A stretch of 64,000 nucleotides of DNA from Paenibacillus pabuli NBRC 13638 (GTDB taxonomy: Bacteria; Bacillota; Bacilli; Paenibacillales; Paenibacillaceae), in assembly GCF_001514495.1 (NCBI RefSeq), contig NZ_BCNM01000004.1:268622-332621 (forward strand). The letters are read 5' to 3'. Under the pieces are notes generated by a model. The model was not told the DNA's origin and made no database searches. It worked only from the letters and a program-made list of their open reading frames with translations. How positions within the stretch are numbered: the first letter of the stretch is position 1; the number at the start of each line of letters is the position of its first letter. The translations under genes and the position numbers were made by a program. Below are positions 19,849-28,540 of the stretch, one piece after another.

Positions 19849-20152
19849 GAGTTTTTGGAGCGTTATTTTTCCAGTTACAGTAAAATATATGGGCAATATC
19901 TTCGGTTGAAACACTTGATTTAACGGTAAATAAAGTTAAATATATTCACCGTTTATGGGGATATGAATAGAATGTAGGACTAAAGTCGTGACAAAACCGA
20001 TCCCTGGTAGAACCATTTTTTACGACGGAATTTTAAATTATTTCCGAGGAAATGACAGGATCGATATCGAAATAACGCTCTTTTATGTCGTTTTAGTCAC
20101 AAAATCCCGGCATTTTGAATTTAAAATATTATCGAAGTGGAAATCAATGTAA
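19849..20152. other. Intergenic DNA after the atp operon
   Basis: AT-rich, with no ORF I can support and no clear RNA gene. Confidence 0.4.
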
Positions 20153-20182
20153 TTGACAATGTATGATGAAAGAGCCTATATT
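20153..20182 (+). promoter_or_regulatory. Candidate sigma-A promoter upstream of the DUF1146 gene
   Basis: TTGACA (20153-20158), 18-base spacer, TATATT (20177-20182). It would give a leader of about 220 bases, in which I see no named riboswitch. Confidence 0.5.
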
Positions 20183-20407
20183 CCATAGAGTCAGCAGATG
20201 GAAGAAGCTGCGTTGATGAATTCCATAATCATTCACAGCCAGATGGTTGCTGCTCCGTGATTGGGCATCAAGAGTTCCTGCATGCCAGGAGTAAGTTTGA
20301 ACGCAGGTTCAGTGTATTGTGTTCAAGACATTCCAGTATTCTAACAAGTTATGGATGCCAGGCATAATTATGCTGATCGCTGCAACAAATGTGGAGGTAA
20401 TGAATAT

Positions 20408-20665
20408 ATGGATACTGATCTGACAAATCAGTTGAACCAGACATTAAGTACGAATGGCTTGGTCTCGATTATCGTCTCTCTTTTATGTATAGCGTTGTCT
20501 TGGTGGGCTCTGCAGAATCTCAAGCTGGATTTAATCATCAGGCAGCCACGAGGAGCACAGGGAAGACTGTTACATTTGCTGCTGGCCATCATACTCGGGC
20601 ATGCTGTTTCAGGCTTTGTCATTGACTATTTGTCATGGACACAAATGTTGCGTCATTTGTTTTAA
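20408..20665 (+). CDS. DUF1146 (YwzB-like) small membrane protein
   Basis: 85 aa, two predicted membrane helices (about residues 18-38 and 58-78) joined by the basic loop LDLIIRQPRGAQGR. Matches the DUF1146/YwzB pattern found between the atp operon and murA in Bacillales; function unknown. ATG 20408 is used because GGAGG lies at 20393-20397; the longer ORF start at 20351 has no ribosome site. Confidence 0.75.
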   Translation: MDTDLTNQLNQTLSTNGLVSIIVSLLCIALSWWALQNLKLDLIIRQPRGAQGRLLHLLLAIILGHAVSGFVIDYLSWTQMLRHLF

Positions 20666-21179
20666 TGTTGAGATGGTTGGTTAATCATCTGTTAGGTTCT
20701 TCAAGCAATCATTGTCGAATAACATCGATTGATTGTGTTAACAATTAGAGTATGAGTTGTCGTCGGAGGAATTGAGAAAAAAGTGTGACACCGAATTGGA
20801 TGAATTTGAGATGTTTATGTAAAAATGCTTGTATCGTACAATTCAAAAATGTTATGATGGAAGTTAGGGAATTCACCATTGTTCACTTATTTTGTGGTTA
20901 TAAACGGGATATCCGGTTGAATCCGGCTAATAATCATCCCAATCTGTTGTTCTGATGCTGGCTGACCTGTAAGCATTACATTTGCAAGGTCCGAAGGTAT
21001 TATGCACGGCACGTGGTATCATCGATATGGATCATAAACCAATTCTTTTCTGAACAGACATGAAGGGCGTTATTTGCCGAGTTATGTCGAAATTCCACAC
21101 ACAGCAACAGTCCTTTCGATCACTGAGGGGCTCACGTATTCCGGAATGAAGAAAAGGGAATAAAAGCGCGGAGGGAACC
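20666..21179. other. Intergenic region upstream of murA with a candidate promoter
   Basis: No gene seen. TTGTAT (20829-20834), 18-base spacer and TATGAT (20853-20858) form a plausible promoter for murA, giving a leader of about 310 bases with no recognised motif. Confidence 0.4.
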
Positions 21180-22529
21180 ATGATGAGCAAATTTATCGTC
21201 CGCGGTGGCAAAAGGTTGACCGGAAGTGTCAAAGTTAGCGGCGCTAAAAATTCTGTTCTTCCGATCATCGCTGCCTCTCTCTTAGGGGAAGAAGGACAAA
21301 GCGTAATTATTGACGCTCCTCCTCTAGACGATGTGATGACGATTAACAAAGTGTTGGAATCGCTGGGAGCGGGTGTTACATACCGGGACGAAGTGATTAC
21401 CGTAAATGCGGAGAAACTTACTTCCTGTGAGGCACCGTATGAATGGGTAAGTAAAATGCGGGCGTCCTTTCTGGTCATGGGGCCATTGTTGACGCGTATG
21501 GGTCATACAAGAATTTCGCTTCCTGGTGGATGTGCCATCGGTACACGGCCTATTGATCAGCATTTGAAAGGTTTTGAAGCCATGGGCGCCGAGATCAGCT
21601 TGGGCCAGGGCTATATAGAAGCTCGCAGCCAGGGAAGGTTGCGTGGTGCTAAAATTTATCTGGATGTGGCTTCTGTAGGTGCCACTCAAAATATTATGAT
21701 GGCTGCAACATTGGCTGAAGGCGTGACTGTTCTGGAGAACGCGGCCAAAGAGCCAGAGATCGTGGATCTAGCCAATTTCCTGAACGGCATGGGAGCCAAA
21801 GTTCGTGGCGCTGGAACTGGAGTCATCCGCATCGAAGGTGTGGAGAAACTGACTGGCGTTAAACATACCGTCATTCCGGATCGCGTTGAAGCAGGTACCT
21901 ATATGGCTGCCGCTGCTATTTCCGGTGGTGACGTGTATATTGAAGGTGCAATTTCAGACCATTTGGGTTCTGTTATTGCGAAGATGGAAGAGATGGGTGT
22001 AACGATCCATCCTGACGAGAATGGGGTACGAGTGATCGCAGACCGTCCTCTTAAGGCTGTGGATGTGAAAACATTACCATACCCTGGTTTCCCTACCGAT
22101 ATGCAATCCCAGATGATGGCGCTCTTGCTTGCCTCTGAGGGAACCAGTGTGGTGACAGAGACTGTTTTTGAAAATCGCTTCATGCATGTGGATGAATTCC
22201 AGTTGATGAATGCGGAGATCAAAGTGGAAGGACGTTCGTCCATCATTACAGGCAATGCCAAACTGAAGGGTGCCAAAGTAACAGCGACTGATTTGCGTGC
22301 GGGTGCCGCACTCATTATTGCGGGTCTGGTTGCCGAAGGTACAACGGAAGTGGGCGGTGTTCATCACATCGACCGTGGCTATGTACACCTCGCTGAGAAG
22401 CTTAATGGACTTGGAGCCGATATTTACCGTATTTCGGTAGAGGAGCCTAAGCTGGATGCAGTCAAAGCATCGAACGAAAAGGTTGAGGAAGAGGTACCGA
22501 TGTTTAAGGTACAACCGACTTGGGCTTAA
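21180..22529 (+). CDS. murA: UDP-N-acetylglucosamine 1-carboxyvinyltransferase
   Basis: First committed step of peptidoglycan synthesis: adds enolpyruvate from PEP to UDP-GlcNAc. 449 aa with the inside-out alpha/beta barrel repeats. KN of SGAKNSVLP (Lys23-Asn24) binds substrate and Cys118 in [17 protein letters not shown] is the residue alkylated by fosfomycin. The C-terminus carries about 20 extra charged residues after the usual end. CGCGGAGGGAACC precedes ATG 21180; ATG 21183 is equally possible. Neighbouring spoIID fits Bacillales order, where this copy is murAA. Confidence 0.95.
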   Translation: MMSKFIVRGGKRLTGSVKVSGAKNSVLPIIAASLLGEEGQSVIIDAPPLDDVMTINKVLESLGAGVTYRDEVITVNAEKLTSCEAPYEWVSKMRASFLVMGPLLTRMGHTRISLPGGCAIGTRPIDQHLKGFEAMGAEISLGQGYIEARSQGRLRGAKIYLDVASVGATQNIMMAATLAEGVTVLENAAKEPEIVDLANFLNGMGAKVRGAGTGVIRIEGVEKLTGVKHTVIPDRVEAGTYMAAAAISGGDVYIEGAISDHLGSVIAKMEEMGVTIHPDENGVRVIADRPLKAVDVKTLPYPGFPTDMQSQMMALLLASEGTSVVTETVFENRFMHVDEFQLMNAEIKVEGRSSIITGNAKLKGAKVTATDLRAGAALIIAGLVAEGTTEVGGVHHIDRGYVHLAEKLNGLGADIYRISVEEPKLDAVKASNEKVEEEVPMFKVQPTWA

Positions 22530-22627
22530 CGTTGGATGGGACAATGGCTGCTATCCTGAATCATGATCACAAATAATTGTGAGTGGTGGATACAGGAGCA
22601 TACGAGCTGACATGTAAGTAAAGATTA

Positions 22628-22657
22628 AAGCTAAGCCATCTGGCTTGGCTTTTTTTG
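22628..22657 (+). terminator. Terminator after murA
   Basis: AAGCTAAGCC pairs with GGCTTGGCTT (one wobble) and runs into T7. Confidence 0.85.
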
Positions 22658-22987
22658 TGTTCAATGATCCATTCAATCAGTACCTGATTCTATTAATAGC
22701 TGGTCCTAACGTGTATAGCATATACGTATAATCTGTGCGAATTCTGAACCAAATGAAAGGGCGAGTTTTAAAGAAATATCTTGTACGTTACAGACCCGAA
22801 AATCGCACCGGATCAACGTTTCTCTTATTTTATAGAGCAAAGTTCAGTGTAGGTAGGCGCATATGAAATCCCTCCGTTTCTCTTAAATCAGGTTCTATCA
22901 GATCCATGCAGCTCATACCCTAAACTATGGATTTGAACAAAAGGACCGGCGCTTGACCGGCCATGGACAACGGAGGGTTATATCACA
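22658..22987. other. Intergenic region upstream of spoIID
   Basis: No ORF or named RNA. CATACCCT near 22914 resembles a sigma-E -10 element (CATACANT), as expected for spoIID, but no good -35 is visible. Confidence 0.3.
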
Positions 22988-24346
22988 ATGAAAGAAGCCC
23001 GTGTACAGGTTAAAGTACCTCTTGTCCCCCGTCCACTTGGGAAGGAGTCAGAGGAGATTTCTGTTTTTGGTGTGGAACAAGACAAGCTTGCTTCAACGAA
23101 CCTCAGGACCGTTTCGGGTGAGCCCATAACAGCTTCATCCACTTCATCCGGTCCAAGCCCCTTAAAAGAGCCAACCGGGGCAGCTGCGGGGCGTATGCAC
23201 GTACCTGTTGTTGAGCTGGATCAGTTCCGCCGTGTCAAACGACGGAGAATGCGTACATTTGGCAGAGGCCGCAGATGGGGGAAAAACACAGCTCGCTGGC
23301 AGCCAGCAGCAGCTGTTTCCACATTACTTGCGCTTGCCTTGCTCATACCCGCCATTCTGGTCTGGCCCCGGGCGAATGATCCTGATCCGGTCAAACCGAT
23401 CCCTGTTCCATCAGGTGTAGGCAGTATAACGACTCCAGCGCCTGCGCCAGCTGTACCTGTTACCTACCCTGAACCTCAAGTAAGGGTATATCTGTCTGCA
23501 ACCGGTACAACGATGAATCTTCCGCTGGAGGAATATGTTACGGGTGTGGTGGCTGCCGAGATGCCAGCTGAATTCAGACTGGAAGCCTTAAAGGCTCAGG
23601 CCATTGCGGCAAGAACATTTATCGTCAGAAGGCTGGCCGCGAATGATACAAGCGGTGTCCCATCCGGAGAAGCCGATGTGACCGATACTGTGAGCCATCA
23701 GGTGTTTATACCACCAGACCGAGTGAAAGCGGACTGGACACGATTGGGGAAGGCCGAGGAATGGAAAAAACTGCAACAGGCTGTACGCGAGAGCCGAGAT
23801 GCCGTCATGACCTATCAGGGCAAGGCGATCACCGCTTCTTTTTTCTCCACGAGTAACGGATATACAGAGAATGCAGAGGATGTGTGGGGCAACCCTGTAC
23901 CCTACTTGCAGAGTGTAGACAGTCCGTGGGATAAAAAGCTGGCTCCAGGCTTTGAGGAAACCATCACTTTGAAGCGCAGCGAGATTCTCCGGAAGTTGAA
24001 TCTAAGTGCGGGCTCTATCCCGGCGACCGCGCAGCAGAATGGTGGCTGGATGGAAGTCATGTCTACAACGCAAGGCCATCGGATCAAGGAGATGCGGATT
24101 GCAGGTACAACCTTTAGTGGACCGGAGGTCCGAAAGCTGCTGGGGCTGAGATCGAGCCAGTTCAGCTGGAAGACGGATGGAGATGAGGTTGAAATTACAA
24201 CGTATGGATACGGTCATGGTGTCGGCATGAGCCAGTGGGGGGCCAATGGCATGGCACAGGAGGGTCACACCGCGACCCAGATTCTCAAACACTATTACAC
24301 GGGTATCTCTTTCGGACAGGCATCCAAGATGCTAGCCTCACAATAG
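22988..24346 (+). CDS. spoIID: Stage II sporulation protein D (SpoIID)
   Basis: Lytic transglycosylase of the DMP engulfment complex in the mother-cell membrane, cleaving glycan next to SpoIIP. 452 aa, longer than B. subtilis SpoIID (343) because of about 110 extra N-terminal cytoplasmic residues that are basic near residues 78-100. One membrane helix lies about residues 110-127, then a Pro-rich linker. The catalytic domain starts VRVYLSATGTTMNLPLEEYVTGVVAAEMPAEF; the Glu in AAEMP is the expected catalytic acid. GYGHGVGMSQWGANGMA marks the end of the domain. CGGAGGGTTATATCAC precedes the ATG. Confidence 0.92.
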   Translation: MKEARVQVKVPLVPRPLGKESEEISVFGVEQDKLASTNLRTVSGEPITASSTSSGPSPLKEPTGAAAGRMHVPVVELDQFRRVKRRRMRTFGRGRRWGKNTARWQPAAAVSTLLALALLIPAILVWPRANDPDPVKPIPVPSGVGSITTPAPAPAVPVTYPEPQVRVYLSATGTTMNLPLEEYVTGVVAAEMPAEFRLEALKAQAIAARTFIVRRLAANDTSGVPSGEADVTDTVSHQVFIPPDRVKADWTRLGKAEEWKKLQQAVRESRDAVMTYQGKAITASFFSTSNGYTENAEDVWGNPVPYLQSVDSPWDKKLAPGFEETITLKRSEILRKLNLSAGSIPATAQQNGGWMEVMSTTQGHRIKEMRIAGTTFSGPEVRKLLGLRSSQFSWKTDGDEVEITTYGYGHGVGMSQWGANGMAQEGHTATQILKHYYTGISFGQASKMLASQ

Positions 24347-24443
24347 GTTCTACGTTATAAGGTTGTATGAGATTGGCGAATCATAGTCAATCATCCTTAG
24401 TACTACCACCCTTTCCGGAGCTTTCGAGATTCGGCTATATATG

Positions 24444-24600
24444 CGGAGAGTGCTAGCGTATGGGTAGCGCAGGGGACAGAAAAGACCTGTAGAAGCGAAG
24501 CGTCCGCCTTTATCCCCGGATTTCTCCCTTGGGAGAACATAATCAGGAAATCCGGGGATAACAGCCGGTCGAAAGGTTTTCTGGCCCCGGAGCGGTGCAC
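24444..24600 (+). repeat. Dispersed structured repeat, copy 3
   Basis: Starts CGGAGAGTGC (24444) and ends CGGAGCGGTGCA (24588-). Outer arms are CAGAAAAGACCT (24477-24488) and AGGTTTTCTG (24574-24583). The inner stem TATCCCCGGATTTC/GAAATCCGGGGATA is fully complementary; the apical hairpin is TCTCCC/GGGAGA. The cores are GAAGCGAAGCGTCCGCCTTT and GGGGATAACAGC. It lies between spoIID and spoIIQ. Confidence 0.8.
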
Positions 24601-24670
24601 GTACCCGCTGCACATCTCCACCTATATAGCACTCTTTGAAAGTTCCGTGAAAATAATTAGAGTCGCGCGT

Positions 24671-24699
24671 GTATAAAAGAGTTGCACCCGGTAACACTT
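24671..24699 (+). promoter_or_regulatory. Sigma-F/G-type promoter of spoIIQ
   Basis: GTATA (24671-24675), 14-base spacer, GGTAACACTT (24690-24699), close to the sigma-F consensus GYATA...GGNNANAHTR. spoIIQ is sigma-F dependent in B. subtilis. The leader would be only about 13 bases, with the ribosome site at 24706. Confidence 0.6.
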
Positions 24700-24717
24700 G
24701 TTACTGAGGTGATCAAG

Positions 24718-25458
24718 ATGAATGAACAAAACAAAAAAACAGTCCAAGAAGAAACTCCTAAAACAACTCAAGGAGTACCGGCTAGCCAGCCCTCTTCATG
24801 GAGAAGAGCAATGTCCAAACGCTGGGTCTTCCCGGCAGCCTACATCGCAGCAGCAGGCATTATACTAACCTTAGTGTGGGTCTATCAGGGCACAGGCGAA
24901 AAAACGCTGAACTCGGACCCTACAAACGGGGTAGTAGAAACAGGTGCATCGGCGGGTACAGAAGAAACAGCAGTAGGCGGAGAACAGGAAAGTGTGGAAG
25001 TTGTTGCAAAGTCGGAGAATTTTGTTTGGCCTGTAGCGGTCCCATCCGAAATTTCGGTCGTAAAACCGTTCTATGAGAACGAAGGTTCAACCGAGGAACA
25101 TGAAGCAGCGATGGTGCAGTACAATGACACATTTATCCCGAACACGGGTGTAGACCTGGCACGGGGCGATAACAAAACGTTCGAAGTCAAAGCAGCACTC
25201 GGCGGTAAAGTGACACGGGTGGAACAAAACCCGCTGACAGGTCAAGTTGTGGAAATCACACACAGTGATAACCTCAAGACCGTATACCAAAGCCTGGCTG
25301 ACGTCAAAGTGAAACAGGATGATGAAGTGAAGCAAGGAGATGCGATTGCATCGGCTGGCGTTAACGAGTTGGAAAAAACGCTGGGCAATCACCTTCACTT
25401 TGAAGTATACGAAGACGGTCAACCGGTCAACCCGCAAGGATATCTTCCGGAAAAATAA
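24718..25458 (+). CDS. spoIIQ: SpoIIQ-like M23-fold forespore protein
   Basis: Forespore half of the SpoIIQ-SpoIIIAH channel across the intermembrane space. 246 aa from ATG 24718, preceded by GAGGTGAT. One helix at about residues 28-48, a Gly/Glu/Ser-rich linker, then a LytM/M23 fold (about 100-246). The second metal motif HLHFEVYEDG is intact, but the first motif, normally HxGxD, reads NTGVDLA: the metal His is Asn. B. subtilis SpoIIQ is likewise degenerate, so this copy is probably structural and not a working endopeptidase. It sits between spoIID and spoIIID as usual. Confidence 0.88.
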   Translation: MNEQNKKTVQEETPKTTQGVPASQPSSWRRAMSKRWVFPAAYIAAAGIILTLVWVYQGTGEKTLNSDPTNGVVETGASAGTEETAVGGEQESVEVVAKSENFVWPVAVPSEISVVKPFYENEGSTEEHEAAMVQYNDTFIPNTGVDLARGDNKTFEVKAALGGKVTRVEQNPLTGQVVEITHSDNLKTVYQSLADVKVKQDDEVKQGDAIASAGVNELEKTLGNHLHFEVYEDGQPVNPQGYLPEK

Positions 25459-25485
25459 ATGATTTTTACCGCAGCAGCATGACGG

Positions 25486-25514
25486 GCAGAGGGGATTTCT
25501 CCTCTGCTCTTTTT
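25486..25514 (+). terminator. Terminator after spoIIQ
   Basis: GCAGAGG pairs with CCTCTGC, followed by TCTTTTT. Confidence 0.85.
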
Positions 25515-25567
25515 GTGCTTTTCAGAAAATAATGGGACCTTCGAAGCTTGTCACACCTCTAAACCGC

Positions 25568-25595
25568 GAATATATAGGCATGCTCCTCATATAAT
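25568..25595 (+). promoter_or_regulatory. Candidate sigma-E promoter of spoIIID
   Basis: GAATATA (25568-25574), 13-base spacer, CATATAAT (25588-25595). The -10 differs from the sigma-E consensus CATACAAT by one base. spoIIID is sigma-E dependent in B. subtilis. Confidence 0.55.
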
Positions 25596-25630
25596 GTACC
25601 AAACTATCCACACAGTAGGGAGGCGGGAGC

Positions 25631-25918
25631 GTGCACGATTACATCAAGGAACGGACCATCAAAATTGGTCGCTGCATTGTTGAGACGAGGAATACGGTCC
25701 GTACCATTGCCAAGGAATTCGGCGTGTCAAAGAGTACTGTGCATAAGGATCTGACGGAGCGTCTGCCGGAAATCAACCCTGATCTTGCTGACCAGGTGAA
25801 ACACATTCTGGAGTATCACAAGTCCATCCGCCATTTGCGGGGCGGTGAAGCGACCAAAATCAAATACAAAAAAACAAGCGGTAAAAAACGCGAGGTGCTG
25901 GCTTCCGCTAAATCGTAG
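25631..25918 (+). CDS. spoIIID: Mother-cell transcription factor SpoIIID
   Basis: Small DNA-binding regulator that activates or represses many sigma-E genes and helps sigK expression. 95 aa. Helix-turn-helix about residues 22-46 (TVRTIAKEFGVSKSTVHKDL), then a basic C-terminal region HKSIRHLRGGEATKIKYKKTS that makes further DNA contacts in the family. Starts with GTG at 25631 behind GGGAGGCGG. The first 80 residues follow the B. subtilis protein almost residue for residue. Confidence 0.96.
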   Translation: MHDYIKERTIKIGRCIVETRNTVRTIAKEFGVSKSTVHKDLTERLPEINPDLADQVKHILEYHKSIRHLRGGEATKIKYKKTSGKKREVLASAKS

Positions 25919-26137
25919 GGACCTGCGGCAAGACGTAGGTCAAAAAGCTCACACATGCATTGAATCCCTCCCCTGAAGTATGATATGTTAAAAGCTGGTA
26001 CAGGATCGAATTATGACATCTTATCAGCCCGATTTTTACATATATATGTTGCACTTTGTCGAACGAGCGGTGACGTGATAAGGGACTCTTTTTCACAGGA
26101 TACGCTGACCAAATAATATCACTTTGGGGGCTCTTTT

Positions 26138-27136
26138 ATGTTTAGCAAGGATATCGGTATTGATCTTGGCACGGCGAACGTGCTTATTCACGTGAAAGGA
26201 AGCGGGGTCGTCCTCGATGAACCTTCCGTCGTGACCATTGAAAGCGATACGAAGCGGGTCCTTGCTGTTGGGGAAGAAGCGCGTCGTATGGTGGGGCGTA
26301 CTCCAGGTAACATTGTTGCCATTAGACCGCTGCGTGACGGCGTTATTGCGGACTTCGAGATTACGGAAGCCATGCTTAGACATTTCATTAATCGTGTGGG
26401 GGCAAGAAGCTGGTACAGCCACCCGCGTATTCTGATCTGTGCACCAACGAACATTACTTCCGTGGAGCAGAAGGCCATCCGTGAAGCTGCGGAGCGCAGC
26501 GGTGCCAAAGAAGTATTTCTGGAAGAAGAGCCGAAAGCGGCAGCGATCGGTGCGGGCATGGATATTTTTCAGCCGAGCGGCAATATGGTCGTGGATATCG
26601 GCGGCGGAACGACTGACGTTGCAGTCCTGTCTATGGGCGACGTAGTCACCGCCTCTTCTATTAAAGTTGCAGGGGACAAGTTCGACGAAGCGATTACCAA
26701 GTATATCAAAGCCAAATACAAACTCATGATCGGTGAACGTACAGCCGAAGATCTCAAGATTGCGATTGGTTCTGTACACCCGGACGGTCAACAAACGGAG
26801 ATGGACATTCGCGGACGGGATATGGTATCCGGTTTGCCTGTTACCGTAACGGTGTCGGGAAATGAAGTGCAGGAAGCACTATGGGATTCCGTGCAATCCA
26901 TCATCGTTGCAGCCAAGTCGGTATTGGAGCGGACGCCACCGGAATTGTCGGCAGATATTATTGACCGAGGTGTCGTGCTGACAGGTGGAGGCGCTTTGCT
27001 GAAAGGACTGGACGAATTATTGTCCAATGAACTGCATGTACCGGTATGGGTTGCAGAGGATCCGATGCATTGTGTCGTGAAGGGAACAGGCATTATGTTG
27101 AATAATTTGGATCAGGTGGTTAAGAAAAAGTTCTAA
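26138..27136 (+). CDS. mbl: MreB-like rod-shape protein Mbl
   Basis: Actin-like cytoskeletal ATPase that guides lateral wall synthesis with RodA/PBP complexes. 332 aa. Phosphate-1 loop DIGIDLGTANVLIHVKGSG at the N-terminus, phosphate-2 VVDIGGGTTDVAVLS and adenosine loop VLTGGGALLKGLDELL. The amphipathic N-terminal membrane helix is minimal, as in Gram-positive MreB proteins. Named mbl rather than mreB because it lies between spoIIID and flhO and no mreCD follows. Confidence 0.93.
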   Translation: MFSKDIGIDLGTANVLIHVKGSGVVLDEPSVVTIESDTKRVLAVGEEARRMVGRTPGNIVAIRPLRDGVIADFEITEAMLRHFINRVGARSWYSHPRILICAPTNITSVEQKAIREAAERSGAKEVFLEEEPKAAAIGAGMDIFQPSGNMVVDIGGGTTDVAVLSMGDVVTASSIKVAGDKFDEAITKYIKAKYKLMIGERTAEDLKIAIGSVHPDGQQTEMDIRGRDMVSGLPVTVTVSGNEVQEALWDSVQSIIVAAKSVLERTPPELSADIIDRGVVLTGGGALLKGLDELLSNELHVPVWVAEDPMHCVVKGTGIMLNNLDQVVKKKF

Positions 27137-27238
27137 TCTGCCGATATAAAAAGCAAAGGTTCGCCCATGATCGGGAACAGAACGGACAAGCAGCCATCCT
27201 GTCATGCAGGACAAGCGCTTGAGGAGAGGGGTTCATAC

Positions 27239-28123
27239 ATGTTAAGAGGTCTGTACACCGCTACCGCGGGAATGATAACGCAACAACGCCGCCACGACAC
27301 TGCAACGCAGAATATTGTGAATATGAACACAACGGGATATAAACAAGTGAACAGCGTAAGCCGTTCTTTTCCGGAAATGCTCATTTCTTTGGTGGGTGGA
27401 GATGCCAATCTTCCGACAAAGCGGTTGGGCAAGCTGAACACGGGTGTGTTCGCGGAAGAAAGTTTGTCCATGAATTTGCAGGGAGCTATTATGGAGAGCG
27501 GGCAAAAGAGTGACTTTGCCATTTCATCCAATCTGGCCGTGATTGACCCGCAGACTGGACAACCAGTCCCGTTTGATGCTTCAGGCAAATTTGTACGGGC
27601 TGATGGCACGGTAACCTACCAGCCTCAGGCGTATTTTACGGTGCAGGATGCAGAAGGCAATACAAGATATACACGTGATGGTCATTTCGGGGTTACAGGT
27701 ACTGGGCAACTCTTGAGTTCAACGGGTTCGCAAGTGCTGGATAATAATGGACAACCCGTTGTGTTGACAGGTTCGGTAGACCAATTTAAAGTGGATGAGC
27801 AAGGTCGTCTTGTTAATGCAGATACAGGTGTACCCACAGGCGTCACACTGGGAATTAGTGTTATCGATCAGCCGAACCAGTTGGTGCGCCAAGGTGACGG
27901 GAATTTCAGCCTGAACGACCAGGATGGAGCAACTGCCCGAATGATGGCTGCCGGAGATAATGTGCAGATCCGTCAAGGATACCTGGAAGGGTCCAACGTA
28001 GATGCTTCACAAGCGACTGTGGATATGAACGCCGCATTCCGTGCGTATGAAGCGAACCAGAAGGTCGTGCAATTCTATGACCGCAGTCTGGATAAAGCCG
28101 TCAATGAAGTCGGCCGTGTATAA
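27239..28123 (+). CDS. flhO: Flagellar hook-basal body protein FlhO
   Basis: Rod/hook-like axial protein of the FlgG family, 294 aa, secreted by the flagellar export apparatus without a cleaved signal. N-terminal rod motif MLRGLYTATAGM...TQNIVNMNTTGYKQ and C-terminal heptad region EANQKVVQFYDRSLDKAVNEVGRV are both intact. ATG 27239 is used because GAGGAGAGGGG precedes it; the ORF from 27167 lacks a site. Its partner flhP is separated by an unusual 417-base hairpin-rich gap, whereas flhO and flhP adjoin in B. subtilis. Confidence 0.9.
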   Translation: MLRGLYTATAGMITQQRRHDTATQNIVNMNTTGYKQVNSVSRSFPEMLISLVGGDANLPTKRLGKLNTGVFAEESLSMNLQGAIMESGQKSDFAISSNLAVIDPQTGQPVPFDASGKFVRADGTVTYQPQAYFTVQDAEGNTRYTRDGHFGVTGTGQLLSSTGSQVLDNNGQPVVLTGSVDQFKVDEQGRLVNADTGVPTGVTLGISVIDQPNQLVRQGDGNFSLNDQDGATARMMAAGDNVQIRQGYLEGSNVDASQATVDMNAAFRAYEANQKVVQFYDRSLDKAVNEVGRV

Positions 28124-28154
28124 CAGCCGACTACCCATATAATCGCGTAGCGGA

Positions 28155-28304
28155 GAGCCAAACGTCCTTTGCGTAGCAAAGCAGAGAGGCTCACGCGAGG
28201 CGCAAGCCTAAACGCAGCCGAGCGTATGCGAGGATAGCGTAGCTAGTAAGCTGAGCGCAGCGACGGTCTCGACAGCCCTTTGCGAAGCAAAGCAGGGAGA
28301 GACC
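28155..28304 (+). repeat. Two related hairpins with a conserved CTTTGC/GCAAAG core
   Basis: Unit A: outer GAGCC (28155-28159)/GGCTC (28188-28192), inner CTTTGC-GTA-GCAAAG (28167-28181). Unit B: outer GGTCTC (28265-28270)/GAGACC (28299-28304), inner CTTTGC-GAA-GCAAAG (28278-28292). Each is followed by ACGCG. The inner stem is constant while the outer stem differs on both arms and stays paired. Confidence 0.7.
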
Positions 28305-28333
28305 ACGCGGAGCTGCCCGCCGCACAAAGAGCG

Positions 28334-28386
28334 TGCCCAGCTAATATTTAGCCATGTGAAACCATGGAGTAAATATTAGCTGGGCA
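28334..28386. repeat. Perfect 17-bp inverted repeat with nested CCATG/CATGG
   Basis: Left arm TGCCCAGCTAATATTTA (28334-28350) and right arm 28370-28386 are perfect reverse complements. The 19-base gap itself holds CCATG...CATGG. No T run follows, so it is not a terminator; cruciform, RNA hairpin or protein site are possible. Confidence 0.75.
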
Positions 28387-28482
28387 GTCGCGGCGCACAC
28401 ACTACACCGTCACTTAGCAAGATCGTACCCCACGCACCCTCTCCGCTTGTTTCGGGAGTCCAGAGGGCAGCGCCATCTGGGG

Positions 28483-28511
28483 CCCTCCCTACCAGGGAGG
28501 GTTTGGGAGGG
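28483..28511 (+). repeat. CCCTCCCT hairpin with two alternative GGGAGGG partners
   Basis: CCCTCCCT (28483-28490) can pair with AGGGAGGG (28494-28501) or with GGGAGGG (28505-28511), about 30 bases before flhP. The flhP ribosome site AGGGGAGG follows, so folding here could influence access to it. Confidence 0.5.
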
Positions 28512-28540
28512 TAGAACCACCAGGGGAGGATAACCACCGT

